Assembly: GCA_023374045.1 (NCBI GenBank)
Contig: CM041778.1
Coordinates: forward strand, 100,752,839-100,816,838
Direction of reading: 5' to 3'
Length of the DNA: 64,000 nucleotides
From: Limonium bicolor
Lineage: Eukaryota; Streptophyta; Magnoliopsida; Caryophyllales; Plumbaginaceae
The notes under the pieces were generated by a model that was not told the origin of the DNA, ran no database searches, and saw only the letters and a program-made list of their open reading frames with translations. Positions 22,783-36,300 of this stretch are shown in pieces; the stretch's first letter is position 1, and each line of letters starts with the position of its first letter. The position numbers were made by a program, and so were the translations under genes.

Positions 22783-25700
22783 TCATTTCATATTTTCTAC
22801 CCAAACACCCTCATCATGGTCTGATCGTGCGTAGAGCAAATCGTTTTCGGTATCATCAATCGAATCCGGTAATCCAGTAGGAAACAAGGATGTTTCCTCT
22901 ACAGTCCCATTTTCATCGTTATCCTCATTTTCATTTTCATTACAACCGGCCTTCTTCCTGGAAGAACAACAGACCATCTGCAGTCTTTCGGATCCTCAAC
23001 ATACCACACTTGCTCGCAATCCTTTCCCAGAACAAATTGATCATCATTATAACCGTGTAACCGTGAAAGATCAACCATGGTAAGCCCTCCATCATTTGGT
23101 TGGTACCCGCGTCGGTTGTCCACCCACTTGCACCGGAACAACAGAAAGGAATCAATGTCATAGTCTAGTTCCCAGATGTCCTCGATGACACCATAATACC
23201 AATTACTAACTGGTTGAGATCGGTTACCGCTGTGGTACTCAGTGGCAGCAGCTTCAATTTTTACCCCACTATTCTGGTTTATATCGATTGGCATCTTGGC
23301 GTGCAGTGTAGTATGTATACCCACTAATATCATACCCCTCAAAAGATGTAATATTAGTTTCAGGTCCGATTGCCAACATCTGATCTCTTCGCTTACAGCT
23401 TCTGGATTGATGATGCTAATGTCAACACATGATCTTTGAACCATTGGATAAAAACTCGGTTTTGTTCTTTGTCAGCCAAATGTGGTTTTTCAAAGGATTT
23501 TGATGCCTTAACTCAACCATATGGGTTTCCAAATAAGGTTCAACAACCTCAAGATGTTGTAAGACAAACAAATGTGCTTGATGAATAAGTAGACGCGAAA
23601 CTTGCACGATCTTTACCATAACACCTTTACCCTTAAACCTGCCATAGTGTCGTGGTTTTGGGATACCAATAGACTCTGCCTCACTCAAATAATCGGTCAC
23701 AAACTCCGTGACTTCCTCAGTCACTGTTGCTTCAACAATGCTCCCCTCTGGTCGATACCTATTCTTCATTCTACTTTTCAGAATACCCATGTACCGTTCA
23801 AAAGGGTACATGTACCGTAAGTATACCGGACCACAAACTGTATCTCTCGAACGATGTGCACAATTAGATGTACCATTATATCAAAGAAAGATGGTGGGAA
23901 ATACATCTCAAGTTGACATAAGTGATAACAATTTCACGTTGTAGATCATCTAGAGAGGTTACGTCAATTGCCTTGGAGCACACAGCGTTGAAAAAGAAAC
24001 ATAACCGAGTTAAAGCATTTCTGACATCAGATGGCAATATCCCTCGAATTGCGACCGGAAGAAGATGTAACATCAGTACATGATAATCGTGAGATTTCAT
24101 GCCTAAAAGTTTTAAATCCTTCATCGATACAATGTTCTTCCAGTTTGAAGAGTATCCAGACGGTACTTTTACCGAGTACAGACATTTGCAGAAACTAATC
24201 TTTTCAGCCTTTGAGAGCGTGTAGCATGCAGGAGGTAGGTAGATTCGTTTCCTTCTCTTGTGGGTGTAACTCCTTTCGTATACCCATGGTTTGCATGTCC
24301 TTCTGATTTTCAATCCGTCTTTTGTTTTGCCGGGTATATTGAGTAAAGTCCCACTCACTCCTCACCACGTTCTTCACAATGTGCATGATGTCTAAGCAGT
24401 GCCTCACAGAAAGATGACGCCAATAGGTAGTTCCCAAAAGATAGAACACTTTCCAAATGTTTTTCGCCGGTTTTGATGTGTTTCCAAATACATTACAATG
24501 TCCTTAACCTTTTCGTACACTTCCTCAGAGGTCAGAGGTAGACGGGCCACACGAGTTTCGGCTTGACCATTGAACAACTTTCTCTTCGTTACTCGATAAG
24601 GGTGATCTTCGGGGAAGAGACGTCGATGACACATATAACATTCTTCCCACAATGTTTTAAACGGTCCGAACAAGTGTCTTCCTCGCATATGGGACATGCA
24701 AATGTTCCTTTAACCGTGTAACCGGACAAGTTCCCATACGCAGGGAAGTCATTGACGGTACAGAACAACAAAGCCTTGAGCGTGAATTCTCTCTTGCATA
24801 AGCATCATATACCACGGTCCCCTCATTCCACAATAGCTTCAGATCGTCGATCAGAGGGGCAAGGTACACATCAATGCTATTACCGTGCTGCTTGGGACCA
24901 GATATCAGGAGCGATAACATGATGTACTTTCGTTTCATACACAACCATGAGGGCAATTGTAGATCACTAGCAGAACAGGCCATGTACTGTGTTGACTACT
25001 CAATGTGCCGTACGGGTTCATTCATCAGTACATAACCCAAGCCTCAGATTCCTATCTTCATGTCCGAAATGTTCTTTGAACCGTCTATTGATGTTTTCTC
25101 CACTGAGGCCCATCTGCTGGATGTCTTAGTTTTCTCATCACTCTTTCTACCCTCCGCATTCCATCGTAAGTTCTTTGCATCTTTCGGATTCGCAAACAAC
25201 CGTTTGAATCTGGGTATAATCGGCAAATACCAAACATTTTTGCTGAGGGCTTTTTTTCTGAACGGAGGAGTACTCACCATCTTTTGCTTATACCGGGACA
25301 ACGAACATTTCGGGCATTGTCCAGATGTTCGTATTCACCCCTGTACAACACACAGTTGTTTGGACACGCGTGAATTTTTTTGTACTCTACTCCCATTGGA
25401 CACACCCATTTCTTTGCCTCATACGTGGTCGTAGGGAGACCGTTCTCATCCGGTAGCTATCATGAATCAGCTCGAGGAATGCCGTGAAACCTTTGTCACT
25501 CAATCCATATCTTCCCTTCAAGGTTGAACAATTCAATTAGCTGTCAATTTCGTGTACTTAGTGCAAGTAGGATACAACGCCGTTTTGGATGCGTCCACGA
25601 CCTTTGATCTCATCCGGCCCGGTCGACAAGTTATCCTCAACGTTACCAACATCTCGTCAATTTTGTTCATCATGATAAGTCGACTACTGTCAAACATGAC

Positions 25701-26028
25701 TCCGGAAGCGCTTGGGAGTTCTGACTCGTTTGTAGTAGAATGTCTGCTCGGTTCTGAGTTACATCGATGACGTAGGAAGATGAAGCATTATCAAACACGT
25801 CTCCATGAAAAAGCAATGTGTATAATGTGGCATGAAACACGGGTCTTCACAGGGATGGAGTTGTACGAGGTTGATGCTTGATAATGTCTAACCACACCAC
25901 AATCAACACAAGGACATGGAATTTTCTCCGCCTTTGTCCTGTCCTTGTGTTGCACTGCAGCTTTGCAAAACTCTTCAGCATTTGTCAAAATGTTCGCCTC
26001 TATCACCATACATCCAGTCACGCTCCAT
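22783..26028 (-). pseudogene. CACTA-1 TNP2-type transposase
   Basis: The ATG at 26028 opens MERDWMYGDRGEHF, the usual start of the transposase-associated domain, followed after a shift by KIPCPCVDCGVVRHYQAS (zinc-finger-like). The TNP2 core spans about 25300-24400 with LPSWLCMKRKYIMLSLLISG and GNSIDVYLAPLIDDLKLLW. Next come the DUF4218-like part (23876-24250; KSHDYHVLMLHLLPVAIRGI) and the DUF4216-like part (22980-23240; YYGVIEDIWELDYDIDSFLL, CKWVDNRRG), then an acidic tail ending ARSDHDEGVWVENMK. TNP2 is the catalytic protein cutting CACTA ends. Many single-base indels disrupt the frame, for example within TDGMNPYG near 25010. Confidence 0.87.
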
Positions 26029-28443
26029 ACTACATGTGCAACAGATCACAGGTGTGAGTTAGAGCCTTTGTAGAATATGGCCTGTATTAAGTTGCACATG
26101 TTTATTTCTTAATGGAGCATGACTGGGATGATTGTCAATTAGTCTAGCCTAACTCTAAGGTTGCAAACACAAAATAAACTAGCATTTTAAATTTAAGAAA
26201 TTGTTGCACTTCTAAAACAAGAACCGGTGTTTAAAGCAATATTACGAATACTTTTTCTACAAAAATTCGGCATGACCTTTGCATAATTGTACACATCCGT
26301 GCTTATTATTCAGCACTCACCAAAGTCATCACAACCACAAACATTCCAACAATGGCAGCAACCAACAATTAAAATAAATCAATTCTTTACTAGCTAACTG
26401 AAAACCAATTGCAAATTCAGATCATCAAATCAACGCTTTCAATTCTCCACTGTATAAGTGGTTTAGAGATTAACAAGAATCGAGAGTTAAAATACGTACT
26501 TGTTTTTTAAGGATTTATGGACAGGGGAGACTGGTGCCTGAGAGGTAGGCTTCTGTGCGAGAGATGCAGCAATACCACTTCTGATATGTCTCTGCAAGGG
26601 AGCAACAAAAAATAAATTAAAAAGAAATGCATCAACAAATAGGGAATGAAGCTAAATTATGTACTAGCACTTATATTTAAATACATAATTGCATTTATTA
26701 AACAAAAAATAAGGTTTAGTTACTTACTTGTGCACAGAGGAGGAAAGAGGAACAGTAATGGAAGAAGGCGGGAAACAAGAGAGTGATTCACGGATTTGAA
26801 TGTAGTGAGACCTGATAAAAAAAATTAGATATTGTTAGACATATACACATACATCAAACAATATTAATTACGAAGAGATTTTAAAAAAAAAACGGCATGA
26901 CTTTTGCATAATTTTACCTATCCCATGCTTATTATTAAGCATTCACCAACCATTCATCAACACAATTTCCATCACAAATCAAACTAATACCAACTTTATC
27001 CATCAAACCAATTTTAATAATTTGTGGAAATCAAATACAAAGTAAAAAAAAGACACAACTATGTCTATTATTAAGCATTCATCAATTATTCAACAACACA
27101 AATTTCAATCATAAACCAAACTAATATATACCAAATTAATTCATCAAACGAAATTCCAATAATTTGTGGAAATCAAATACAAAGTACAAAAGAGAAAAAT
27201 GATAAGTTAGATTATATTACCGGTTCGAAAATGAATTGCTCTCCGCTCCGCTTTCAATCTACCATCAAATGGTAAAGAAGCTCCTTAAGTATTTATCTGT
27301 AGAGACACAAATACGTATAGACATAAGAGAAACTCAGTAGTTGTGTTTGTTCCTTATATGCAGTTAGGTTGCAAATTTACAGTGAGTGAAGAGAATGAAG
27401 AGTTAAATTAAAAAAAATGTACCGGTTTCTAAATGAATTGTTTTCAGCCCCTCTTCTCAATGGGGCGTGCGAGACGCGTGTAGCCAATCTCTACAGAGGC
27501 AACGCATAAAGATTGAACAACATTCACATCAATTAGAATAATTTTATATTAAACTTAACGACTATACATACTCATATATATATATATAGATATACACTAC
27601 CGAATGTTTAATAGTATTTTAACCAATGAATGAATGATAAGATCAAACTATAACTTACATAACAACCTAAATTGTATTTTTCATGTTTAACATGTTATCC
27701 ATAATTTTCAATATACCTCTTATGCATCACACTCATGTATTAACGATAATATAATATCATAATCAAATATGTAAATTATAAACATTATCGTTAGCTCATT
27801 CAAACAAGCACAATAAGAATTTTTTTTAGTATAACTCTAATACAATCTACAGAGAGTGGGGAACTTAGTGTCAAAGATGATAACTCATCAACTCGACTAC
27901 ATTGTTTATGAAGACAAGGAGAAACTCTTAATTGCTTAACTTATATTCCGAACAAGTAAACTTACATTTGTGCAATTAGATAAACAAAATATACATGCCA
28001 TTTTCATTGCATAAGGAAAAAATAATTTAAGATCCTCACCGCACTTTTACCATTAAATAAAGAATACAATATTTAAAATCCTTTTCTTGAAAACAAATTT
28101 AGTTATGAAATTTTTCTGATTTATGTGTTGCTTATTTATGCAAAAATAACTAGCAGAGATCTCACTCACCAATGTATATTTACAATGTATATTTACTTAT
28201 GAAATGTGAATTAACAAGTAATTTTAAGTGGACAATAAGCTAACCTAACTATACTTAAACAATAATGCTCAAACATTGCTTCAACCCCATATATAAGCAT
28301 AATAAATCTAGCCCAAATAAGCTAACCTAACTATACTTAAAAGAAGGGCCAAAAACAGCAAAAAAATTCACTCGGACTTTCGTCGAACACCTTGTGTGCA
28401 TACATAAATTTATTAGTTTAACAACCAAATCTTGCAAAGATTT
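26029..28443 (-). other. CACTA-1 5' region: leader, candidate exons, internal repeats
   Basis: Collinear with 40066-42480 of CACTA-2. Two conserved stretches bounded by plausible splice sites (about 26495-26590 and 26730-26820) could be upstream exons. Two tandem ~145-bp units (about 26915-27060 and 27061-27200) share TTATTAAGCATTCA and AATAATTTGTGGAAATCAAA; a diverged relative lies near 26275-26400. No long frame is present. Confidence 0.55.
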
Positions 28444-31400
28444 CATGATTGTAGTGGTTTCAAAACTAATCATCACTCCCACCGGCTCGCACACTAGCCT
28501 TACTTCCTGGGTTTTCGACCCGATACCGGTGCCTAGCCATGGGAAGGTCCAACTAGCACCCATGAGAGCGGTTTCAAAACCGGTCCTCATTCTCAGTTTG
28601 AAGAAAATCCTTTTTGCCAATAATCAGTTGGAATTCATTTTGAAAACTCAATACAACTCCAAATTTCAATTTATGATAATTACATCTATTACTAACGTTA
28701 TTACTTGTGACCACTTATAGGAGCTTCAGGAGTCATTCGACCCTGATGTGATCAGCATCGGTGTTGAACTATCCTTCACCCCAATTTGTGTTCGTTTCCC
28801 TTGATCGCTAGCAAATCAAGTTCCACCTCCCATCTCAATTCACACAATCAAGTAGTCAATCATTATTTCATTTTCTATCTTCTTAATCTTTATAGTCATA
28901 ATCACAGAGCAATACATTTTCAATTTACAGAATTCATTTCCTCACTTATTATTCATCTCATTAATTATTACTCCATTTATCTCCAAATACTTACCTACGA
29001 AATTCAAAAGCATAACTCCAATTAACTTTCTCTCCATCAATCGTTCACAAGTCATTTCAATCAAGTCACCTAGGGGATTCAATTCCCACTAGGTTCAACA
29101 TCGGTTTCATACCGATTTATACTCATCATATCTCACAACATACTCATTTCTCAACGTCGGTTTCATGCCGACTCATATCTCATACTATTACTATGTCTAA
29201 TCTCACATAGACATATACCATCGGGCTTCATTCCCCTGGAGTTTCTCTACTCCTTTCCACTTCTAATCTCACATTAACCATAATTACACTATGAATGGAT
29301 ACATATGTTTATGTAACATAAGTACCAAACATCACAAAAATTCTTTTGCGCTATGCGCACTGTAGTTTAACACTATTACGTAAAACATAACGTTGCGGTT
29401 TTCACTCTACCCCTTTAAAAGGGATTACGCCCACGTAATCTACCATGTGTCATGTTGGATTGTCTAAAAGCGTTCAGCCGCCCTGGAGTGTTTCAGCTTC
29501 CATGCGGTCTATCATACCATGTTCCTTTGTCAAAGGGTCTTAACCTTATTACCAGTCAGTCCATGCACCAAGAATTTTCATTGGAGTTTGTTTAACTATT
29601 AAACGGGTTCGGTTCTAGCCTCATAGGCTTCAAGGCATTGATAATTAGCCATTCATTCACTAGGTATATTAACCTTAGAATTTTGGGCCCATAGCTTCTG
29701 CTGCGCGACCTGATAACTTAGGGTTTGTTCGCCCTTCTCATTATTCTTAATGTGATATACATTACCCTTTTTATCCCTTTTTATCTTGGGAATAGGTTTT
29801 ATCAATCAACGTGTGGTATTTCTTACCGTACGCGAACTCAATGAGCTTCGGATTTTCTATCCGGCTCTTGGAAATCCATTGTACATACTGTTGTGTACTT
29901 CTGTAATTATTTACTTGGTTCTCCGACGTGCTGTTGGTTGAGGTTGAGCTACTACTTAGTTGTAGTGCTTCCTCTATTGTTAATGGCTTCTGAGTTATGC
30001 CAATTCATCTGATTCTATACAAGTGTTCTTTTCCTGGTACGACCTTGCATCTTTTATGTGTCGGTCCTTATGACTTTCATAAGTCTCCTTCCTTTTTTTA
30101 TTCCTAGAATTCACATCTTGTGATTGTTGGTGTGTTCCACACCCTTCGTGTTTCTTTGGCCTTAGGCCGCACGGTTGTTTTTTAAACTTTTGTTTAACTG
30201 GCTTGCCATGTTCATTGGTATGTTTGTACACCTTCCGTATTCATACGGTTGATTATTTATCAATGGGTTCTCTTGTCCTGAAGTGTATTTCACTTATCAA
30301 TTTGATTCATCAAGGATTTGCATCCAGTTCCTTATAGAATTGCAATAGAATGAACATTGCCTCCTCTGTGAGGTGTTCATCACTGGTGCAGACTCCTGGT
30401 TTGTTGCCCGGTCTGTCTATCATCTCTTATTTAACATCTCCATATCATTGTGTGATTATTGAGATACATTGGTCGCTTGTTGCGCACCATGTTCTATTTA
30501 CTTACGATTTTGATTTCCATGGCATCCCTCTATACATTAGCTCCTGCTCAAGTATCTCCACCATTTATACAATGGTTTCACCATTTAGCTAATTACAGAA
30601 TATGCTATTCTATCTGTTTCTGTGCTCCTTGAGCGTTATTTACTTTACACTAATATGGTGTTTCTTCTAAACTGGTTACTCTCCGTTTTTTGACAATTGT
30701 AATCAAAGCTTCCTTCAGTTTCATCTTGTTCAAGTTATTGCTTGGCGGTAATTATCTACTCAAGCTTCACTATCATAGTAGTTCTGAAATAGATGTATTT
30801 TCAGATATCCACTGATGGCATCCTCTTCTTTGGAATCTATTTGTTCTCCGCTCTTGTGGTCCCACGATAACGAGTGGTATCCTCGCTCGTAAGTTATTAA
30901 ACCATCTTTACTGGTGCCATTACGACAATTCTCCTTATGATTCTCAGTAGTTTTTCAATCATTGGACCTACGTATCGTAGTTTTTTGACGGCTTACAAGC
31001 CGCATTGCCTAGAGCTCTGCTCATCTTAGGCTGTTCGCAATCATTGGACCTACGTATCGTAGTTTCTTCTAAACTGGTTTACTCTCCGGTTTTTGACAAT
31101 TGTAATCAAAGCTTCCTTCAGTTTCATCTTGTTCAAGTTTTGCTGTGGCGGTAATTATCTACTCAGCTTCACTATCAGTAGTTCTGAAATAGATGTATTT
31201 TCGATATCCACTGATGGCATCCTCTTCTTTGGAATCTATTTGTTCTCCGCTCTTGTGGTCCCACGATAACGAGTGGTATCCTCGCTCGTAAGTTATTAAC
31301 CATCTTTACTGGTGCCATTACCGACAATTCTCCTTATGATTCTCAGTAGGTTTTTCAATCATTGGACCTACGTATCGTAGTTTTTTGACGGCTTACAAGC

Positions 31401-33397
31401 CGCATTGCCTAGAGCTCTGCTCATCTTAGGCTGTTCGCAACATTGCTTCCCCGTATACCATCAAATGGCTTGGAGGTAATGCTGGGCCTCCAAGATAAGA
31501 TCGTCGCATCACGCTTCCATTCATTGGAGACCCCTTTAGGCATTTTTGATACCGTCAGTGTCATTTGTCAATTTAGGGTATCCCCTGTCAAGTGGGATCC
31601 CTTCAGTGTTCTAACCGAGTGTTCGTTCTAATTCTTGTGCTCTTATTACGACATTTCGATCGACACCCTTCAAGGATTGCTCCTGGGTGTTCTGGTTATG
31701 CCATTACATCTGGCTCACACCTTGGGTATGTTCAGATTATTACCCCGCTTGCGGTTCTGGATTTCAAATGTCCCATTTAGGGTTATAACGTCTCCCGTTC
31801 TTAGGGTAGACCATGGGTATTTCTCCTTATGTTCTTGACCGGTCGATATCCTCTTCGGTGAAGAATGGTATTCTCCGGTAACTTATAGGATTATTCTAGG
31901 TATTTTACCCCGTTCATTGAACATTGGCGTGTTCATGTTAGGCATTTTCCTTAGTGTGTTTAGACTGGGTATCCATTCTAGCTAACATGCTCTGCTTCAT
32001 TATCCTTGAGACATATCCAATGTCTTTGCTTATTTACTAGTGCTTCTCACACTTCTTAACTCTTAATCATCTCCTCTGGAGTGAGTTTTGACTCCTTTAG
32101 CCTGTGACTTACCTGAGTTCTTTCTTGATCGTTCGAGGTATCCAACCGTTCTGTCTTGAATTTACTTCACTGTCCGTAGAATGGAGTCGACTACTTCCCG
32201 TGTTTCGTACACTACTGTATACATATGTGGGGTACCTTATTGGTACGTTACCACTTACCTGACTAACTCACAAATGGTCTGTCAGGCCCGCAAGCTCCTT
32301 CGGAGTGCGGTCGTCCCATCTCCGTGTTTGGGTACACTTGTAGTGCTCGTCACACGCCTAGGTGAAGTATTCTATTGTCCAACTCCTCTTGTATCGTCCT
32401 ATGATAACTTACCGTGTTTCTCTGGTTTGGTTTTAAATCTGAGGTTTGAAAAGAAATGTTTGGGTTTGAAAGAAAAGTCTAGAGTTGAAAGAAAAATTTT
32501 CATGGTGTTACTATATCTGGGGGTCTGGACCAAGTCCAGCTTCTCGCTGACCAGTATATATTCTAATAACACGGTCAGGCAGTTAGACCTTCCCGAGGTT
32601 TCGTTCTTCTAGTTCTTAGGATTGGTGATCCTACATTCGCTTCAATCGTCATAGCGGTAGTTAAGTAAGTACTTGTTGGTCGTTGAAAGTTTCCATTTCC
32701 CTTGTTGTTGCTACACTTGCACTGGCATGCGCGGGGTAGGTTAGTGTTTGGGTTGCATATACCGGTTATGGTATTGTCTCCATCCATATTTTGGGCCTTC
32801 CTTGGTTCTTCCTTTGATATTAGTGATCAATCTCCTGAGTAGCTTCTCAGTGTTCTTGACATGGTTGTCATTAATCCTGGTGTTCCCCGATCTTTGGGGG
32901 TCCTCGCTTCGTTGCTCGTTCCCACACCTTTACTGTGGTTTACCGAGGTTTGACTTATCCTTAGGAACTACGTCGTAGTCCTATTGGTGTATGTTTCATG
33001 AATACTTTCATATGTTTGTACTATGTCATTCGAGTATTATGGCCTCTTGGCGTTGTAGGTTTGGAGTTATTCATCCTTGACTAATTCCTTCGTCGATTGT
33101 ATACCGTTGACGGTATTATCAAGCGTTTGTAGTCCACAGCCTCTCTTGTCTCGGGTTTCATTACTCCGCCTTTTCGCTTCATTGTGCGTTTGTGCTTTCC
33201 TTCTTGCTGGCTACGTATGGTTCTCGTGACTGCAAAGCACGTCGCCCCATACTACCGTAAATTCATTACCCTGTGGTTAGGATTCTCAATCTACCACCAA
33301 TAAGCGCGGTTATTGTCGTTCAAACGAGAACCGTCTATAGGATTTCCGGTCTCAGAATCTACCATTTGACAGTTACTTTCTCTTACAAAATTCATTT
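28444..33397 (-). mobile_element. Internal region of a minus-strand LARD-like LTR element
   Basis: Reverse-complement relative of 1-3250: the order from the poorly coding leader (near 32500) to the PPT-like site (29407-29424) and the CCTATAAGTGGTCACAA block near 28720 is the same. It continues on the far side of a solo LTR at 37292-37556, which carries this element's PBS. No gag or pol motif was found in either strand; open frames are short and not conserved with 1-3250. It is cut at 28443 by CACTA-1, so its 3' LTR is missing. Confidence 0.5.
30661..31440. repeat. ~400-bp local tandem duplication
   Basis: 30661-31040 recurs at 31063-31440 with a few single-base differences. Between the copies a 22-base block (31041-31062, TCATTGGACCTACGTATCGT..) is an extra copy of an internal piece present at 30959 and 31359. 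Confidence 0.85.
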
Positions 33398-36300
33398 TGA
33401 AATACCCCAAACCTTAATATATGTATAAACACTTAAATATGGTGTATTAAGACTAAAAAGAGTCTTAGAACATTAGTAAACAAATTTAAACAAAAGAAAA
33501 CACAAATGTGCTTTAAAGTCAATAAGAGCCAAAATGTGCTCTAAGCTTGGGATAAACTTGTTAAGACCTAATGAACTTACCAAGACTCCATTATATACTA
33601 ATGAACATTTAACCAATTACCAAGAAAACCAAGCTTGAAAACAGTTTAAACACAAAATGTGCTTTAAGGAGTCTAAAGCACATTTTTGAAAAATTGTCTT
33701 GTAAATGAGTCCTTGTGGCTAGATGTCCATCATTACTCTTAAATTACATATGTGTACTATATAATATCACATTTGGGTGTCTTATATTAATGGGAAAATC
33801 AAAAATTTCACTTCTATGTGCCTTGTTTATGAATAGTAACTTTTATAAGCTATTTTGTAACATATGTTTTTATAAGTAATTAAATTGACAAACAAGACTA
33901 TATTACCCTCATTATATTAGGGGGCCGGTTTTTCTAAGGTGTTGTGACCACCACCCTCTTGTTATTTTGTTAAGTAAATAATGATGACTAATGAAAGTAC
34001 TATTTGCTTTAAAAACTACAAATATCTTCTAAAGTTAAACCATCTTCATTCTCTCATTTCCTTTCCTTGCTCACACGGTTTCCCACCTCTCTTCTTCCTT
34101 CTTCTTGCTGGTTTCTCTCACGGTAATACACTACCTCCATTGAAACTCCCACTTTGATCTCTTGTTAAACCTTGCTCACTTGTCCAAATCAAAAACAAAC
34201 ACCACCATCTTCTTCCTCTCCTCAAGCTCTTCATTTCTATCTTCTCCAAACTTCAAGACAACCATTTCGGTGCCATGGAGTTTCTCCATTGAAGGAGCTT
34301 GAGCTTGTATTTTTATATATTGTTACTCCTCCTTGGCTTCTAGGTAAGGAATCTCAAACAAAATTATGTTTCCTCCCTGTTTTTGTCATGTCTGAAAATA
34401 CACATTGAAGGAGCTTTTATGTGACTTTGTTCTAGCTTCATTCCAACTCTTCATGGACTAGGTGAGTCCTCTCTTGCTAGATATTCAAACTCTCTTCAAA
34501 GAGCAAGGTGAAACAACTACATTAATGTTTTTGAAACAATGTAAAACTAGGGTTTACAATGAGATGGAGCTATAGCTTGAATACTCATTATAATGTTTGT
34601 ATATTGTTTAGAACTTGTCAAAGAATCAAGTACTCTATCGGTTTTCTAAAGGAAACAAGAAAGAAGTTATTTTGCAAAAGAGGTAAATCTACTAACCTAA
34701 TGTTGTTTTTAATGCCTTAGGTGAAATGAGCTTATAAATGCTTATTAAAACTACCTAAAGAGCCAATGGTGAACGACTTAGTAAAGTGTTCTCAAGAGCT
34801 TAGTAAAAGCATATGTGTTGTTGAGTGTATTTGCAGGTTAAAGGCAAATATATTGTGGAAATTCAGTGTTTATGATTTATGCACCTTAAGGGCCTAAGAG
34901 CCATGTCATTTAAGGGCCTAAGTGCCATGCAATTTAAATTGTGCACTATATTGTGATGTAGTGCTTTGTGAGTGAAGTTTGTGTATAAAAGTACTTGATG
35001 GATTTTTAGTGTTCTTGGTTGTTGGTTGGTAAAACAATGTTTTGGTTTAGTAATGTTCTAGGAGAACCTATGTCGAAATTTAGGTAACAAATTGAAGCTC
35101 TAAGTGTTAAAATGAGTTTGATAAGTTAAGGAGTATTTAAAATGGTTAAGTGTGTTTCTTGTGTAGGAAACATGCATTAAGGTGATTTAGGATGTAACAA
35201 GGACTTAGGCATGAGCTTGAGATTTTAGTATGTACCAAAGTCATTTTGGGACTTAGGTAAAGACTTAGGCAAACTTTGGCAAATAAGGAGAAGTGTACAC
35301 TAGGAAAAGAGTTTCAAAGGATATAAGGAATTAGTGTGAGAGATGATGCTTGGGAGATGATGTTAAGATAAGGAGAAAACATTTTGGGATAGTAGTTATC
35401 ATAGGTGAGAAACACCATTTAGAAACCTAGTGTAAAATGTTGTAAGTGTTAGGAATTTTGTGAAAATAAGTAAAGGTTTAAGGAATTAGAAAAAGAGTTT
35501 GTGAGTGTTTAAGGATGTCCTAAGGTGTGTTTAAAGTGCCCAAATGAGGTTAGGAGCACTAGGCTATATGGGGTAAAGTTTGGAGTTGAATGTAAAAGGA
35601 AAATAAGGATTTGGGGCAGACCGGACTTGCGACCGGACTTGCAAGCCCGGTCGGGCTCCTGTTACACTACCGGAAAATGTTTTCTGGAATCGACCGGACT
35701 TGGGGGACCGGACTTACAAGTCCGGTCGGGCTTTGTTTTGTGAGAGGGAAAATGTTTCTGGAATGGACCGGACATGGACCGTACTTGTCAAGTCCGGTCG
35801 GCATGAATTTTGTACGGGTATAAGTCTCTGGAATCTACCGGACATAGGACCGGACATGTAAGTCCGGTCGGAGTGAATTTTCCAACGGTAAAAAGGGTAC
35901 TGGAATGGACCGGACTTAGGCAAGTCCGGTCGGCAAGTCCGGTCGGACCAAATTTTGTAAAAAAAAACAGAAAAGAATGTGACTTATGTAGTTAACCCTA
36001 GGGTGTATAATGAAGGTAACCTAGGTAAGATAGACATTAAAACATGTCATACAATTATGTTAAACACTTAGTAAATTTGGAGGTTAAGTAAGTTAATTAA
36101 CCGACGTTCTTGAATTATGTATAGGAGTGACTTACGGAGGAAACAAACGAGGCAAGGACCAAGGTATGGTTTTCTTGCAGTCTGTTGTCTAGCGGTTTAC
36201 ACCATGTTGTGTGTTGGTTTTTTTCTGTGTGTTTACAACGTTATAAGATTTTAAACATGTAATGAGTTTACAGTTGTTCATATTATTGTGATGTGATGTT

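Larger units (their letters stand above)
18655..28443 (-). mobile_element. CACTA-1: En/Spm-type DNA transposon, 5' end missing
   Basis: The plus-sense left terminus CACTAGTAGAAAAAAGG (18655) is the element's 3' end; coding runs on the minus strand. Sequence is collinear with CACTA-2 from 55995 back to 40066, i.e. over about 9.8 kb once the 6.07-kb insertion in CACTA-2 is removed. Homology ends abruptly at 28443 (AAATCTTTGCAAGATTTGG), so about 700 bp including the 5' terminus and its hairpins is missing, and LARD-like sequence abuts directly. Without a 5' end it should not be mobile. Left flank triplet is TTT. Confidence 0.88.

Noticed and set aside
32575..32787. 70-codon minus frame with several cysteines (CQCKC)
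   Set aside because: Does not fit a zinc knuckle spacing and is not kept in the related copy at 1-1000.
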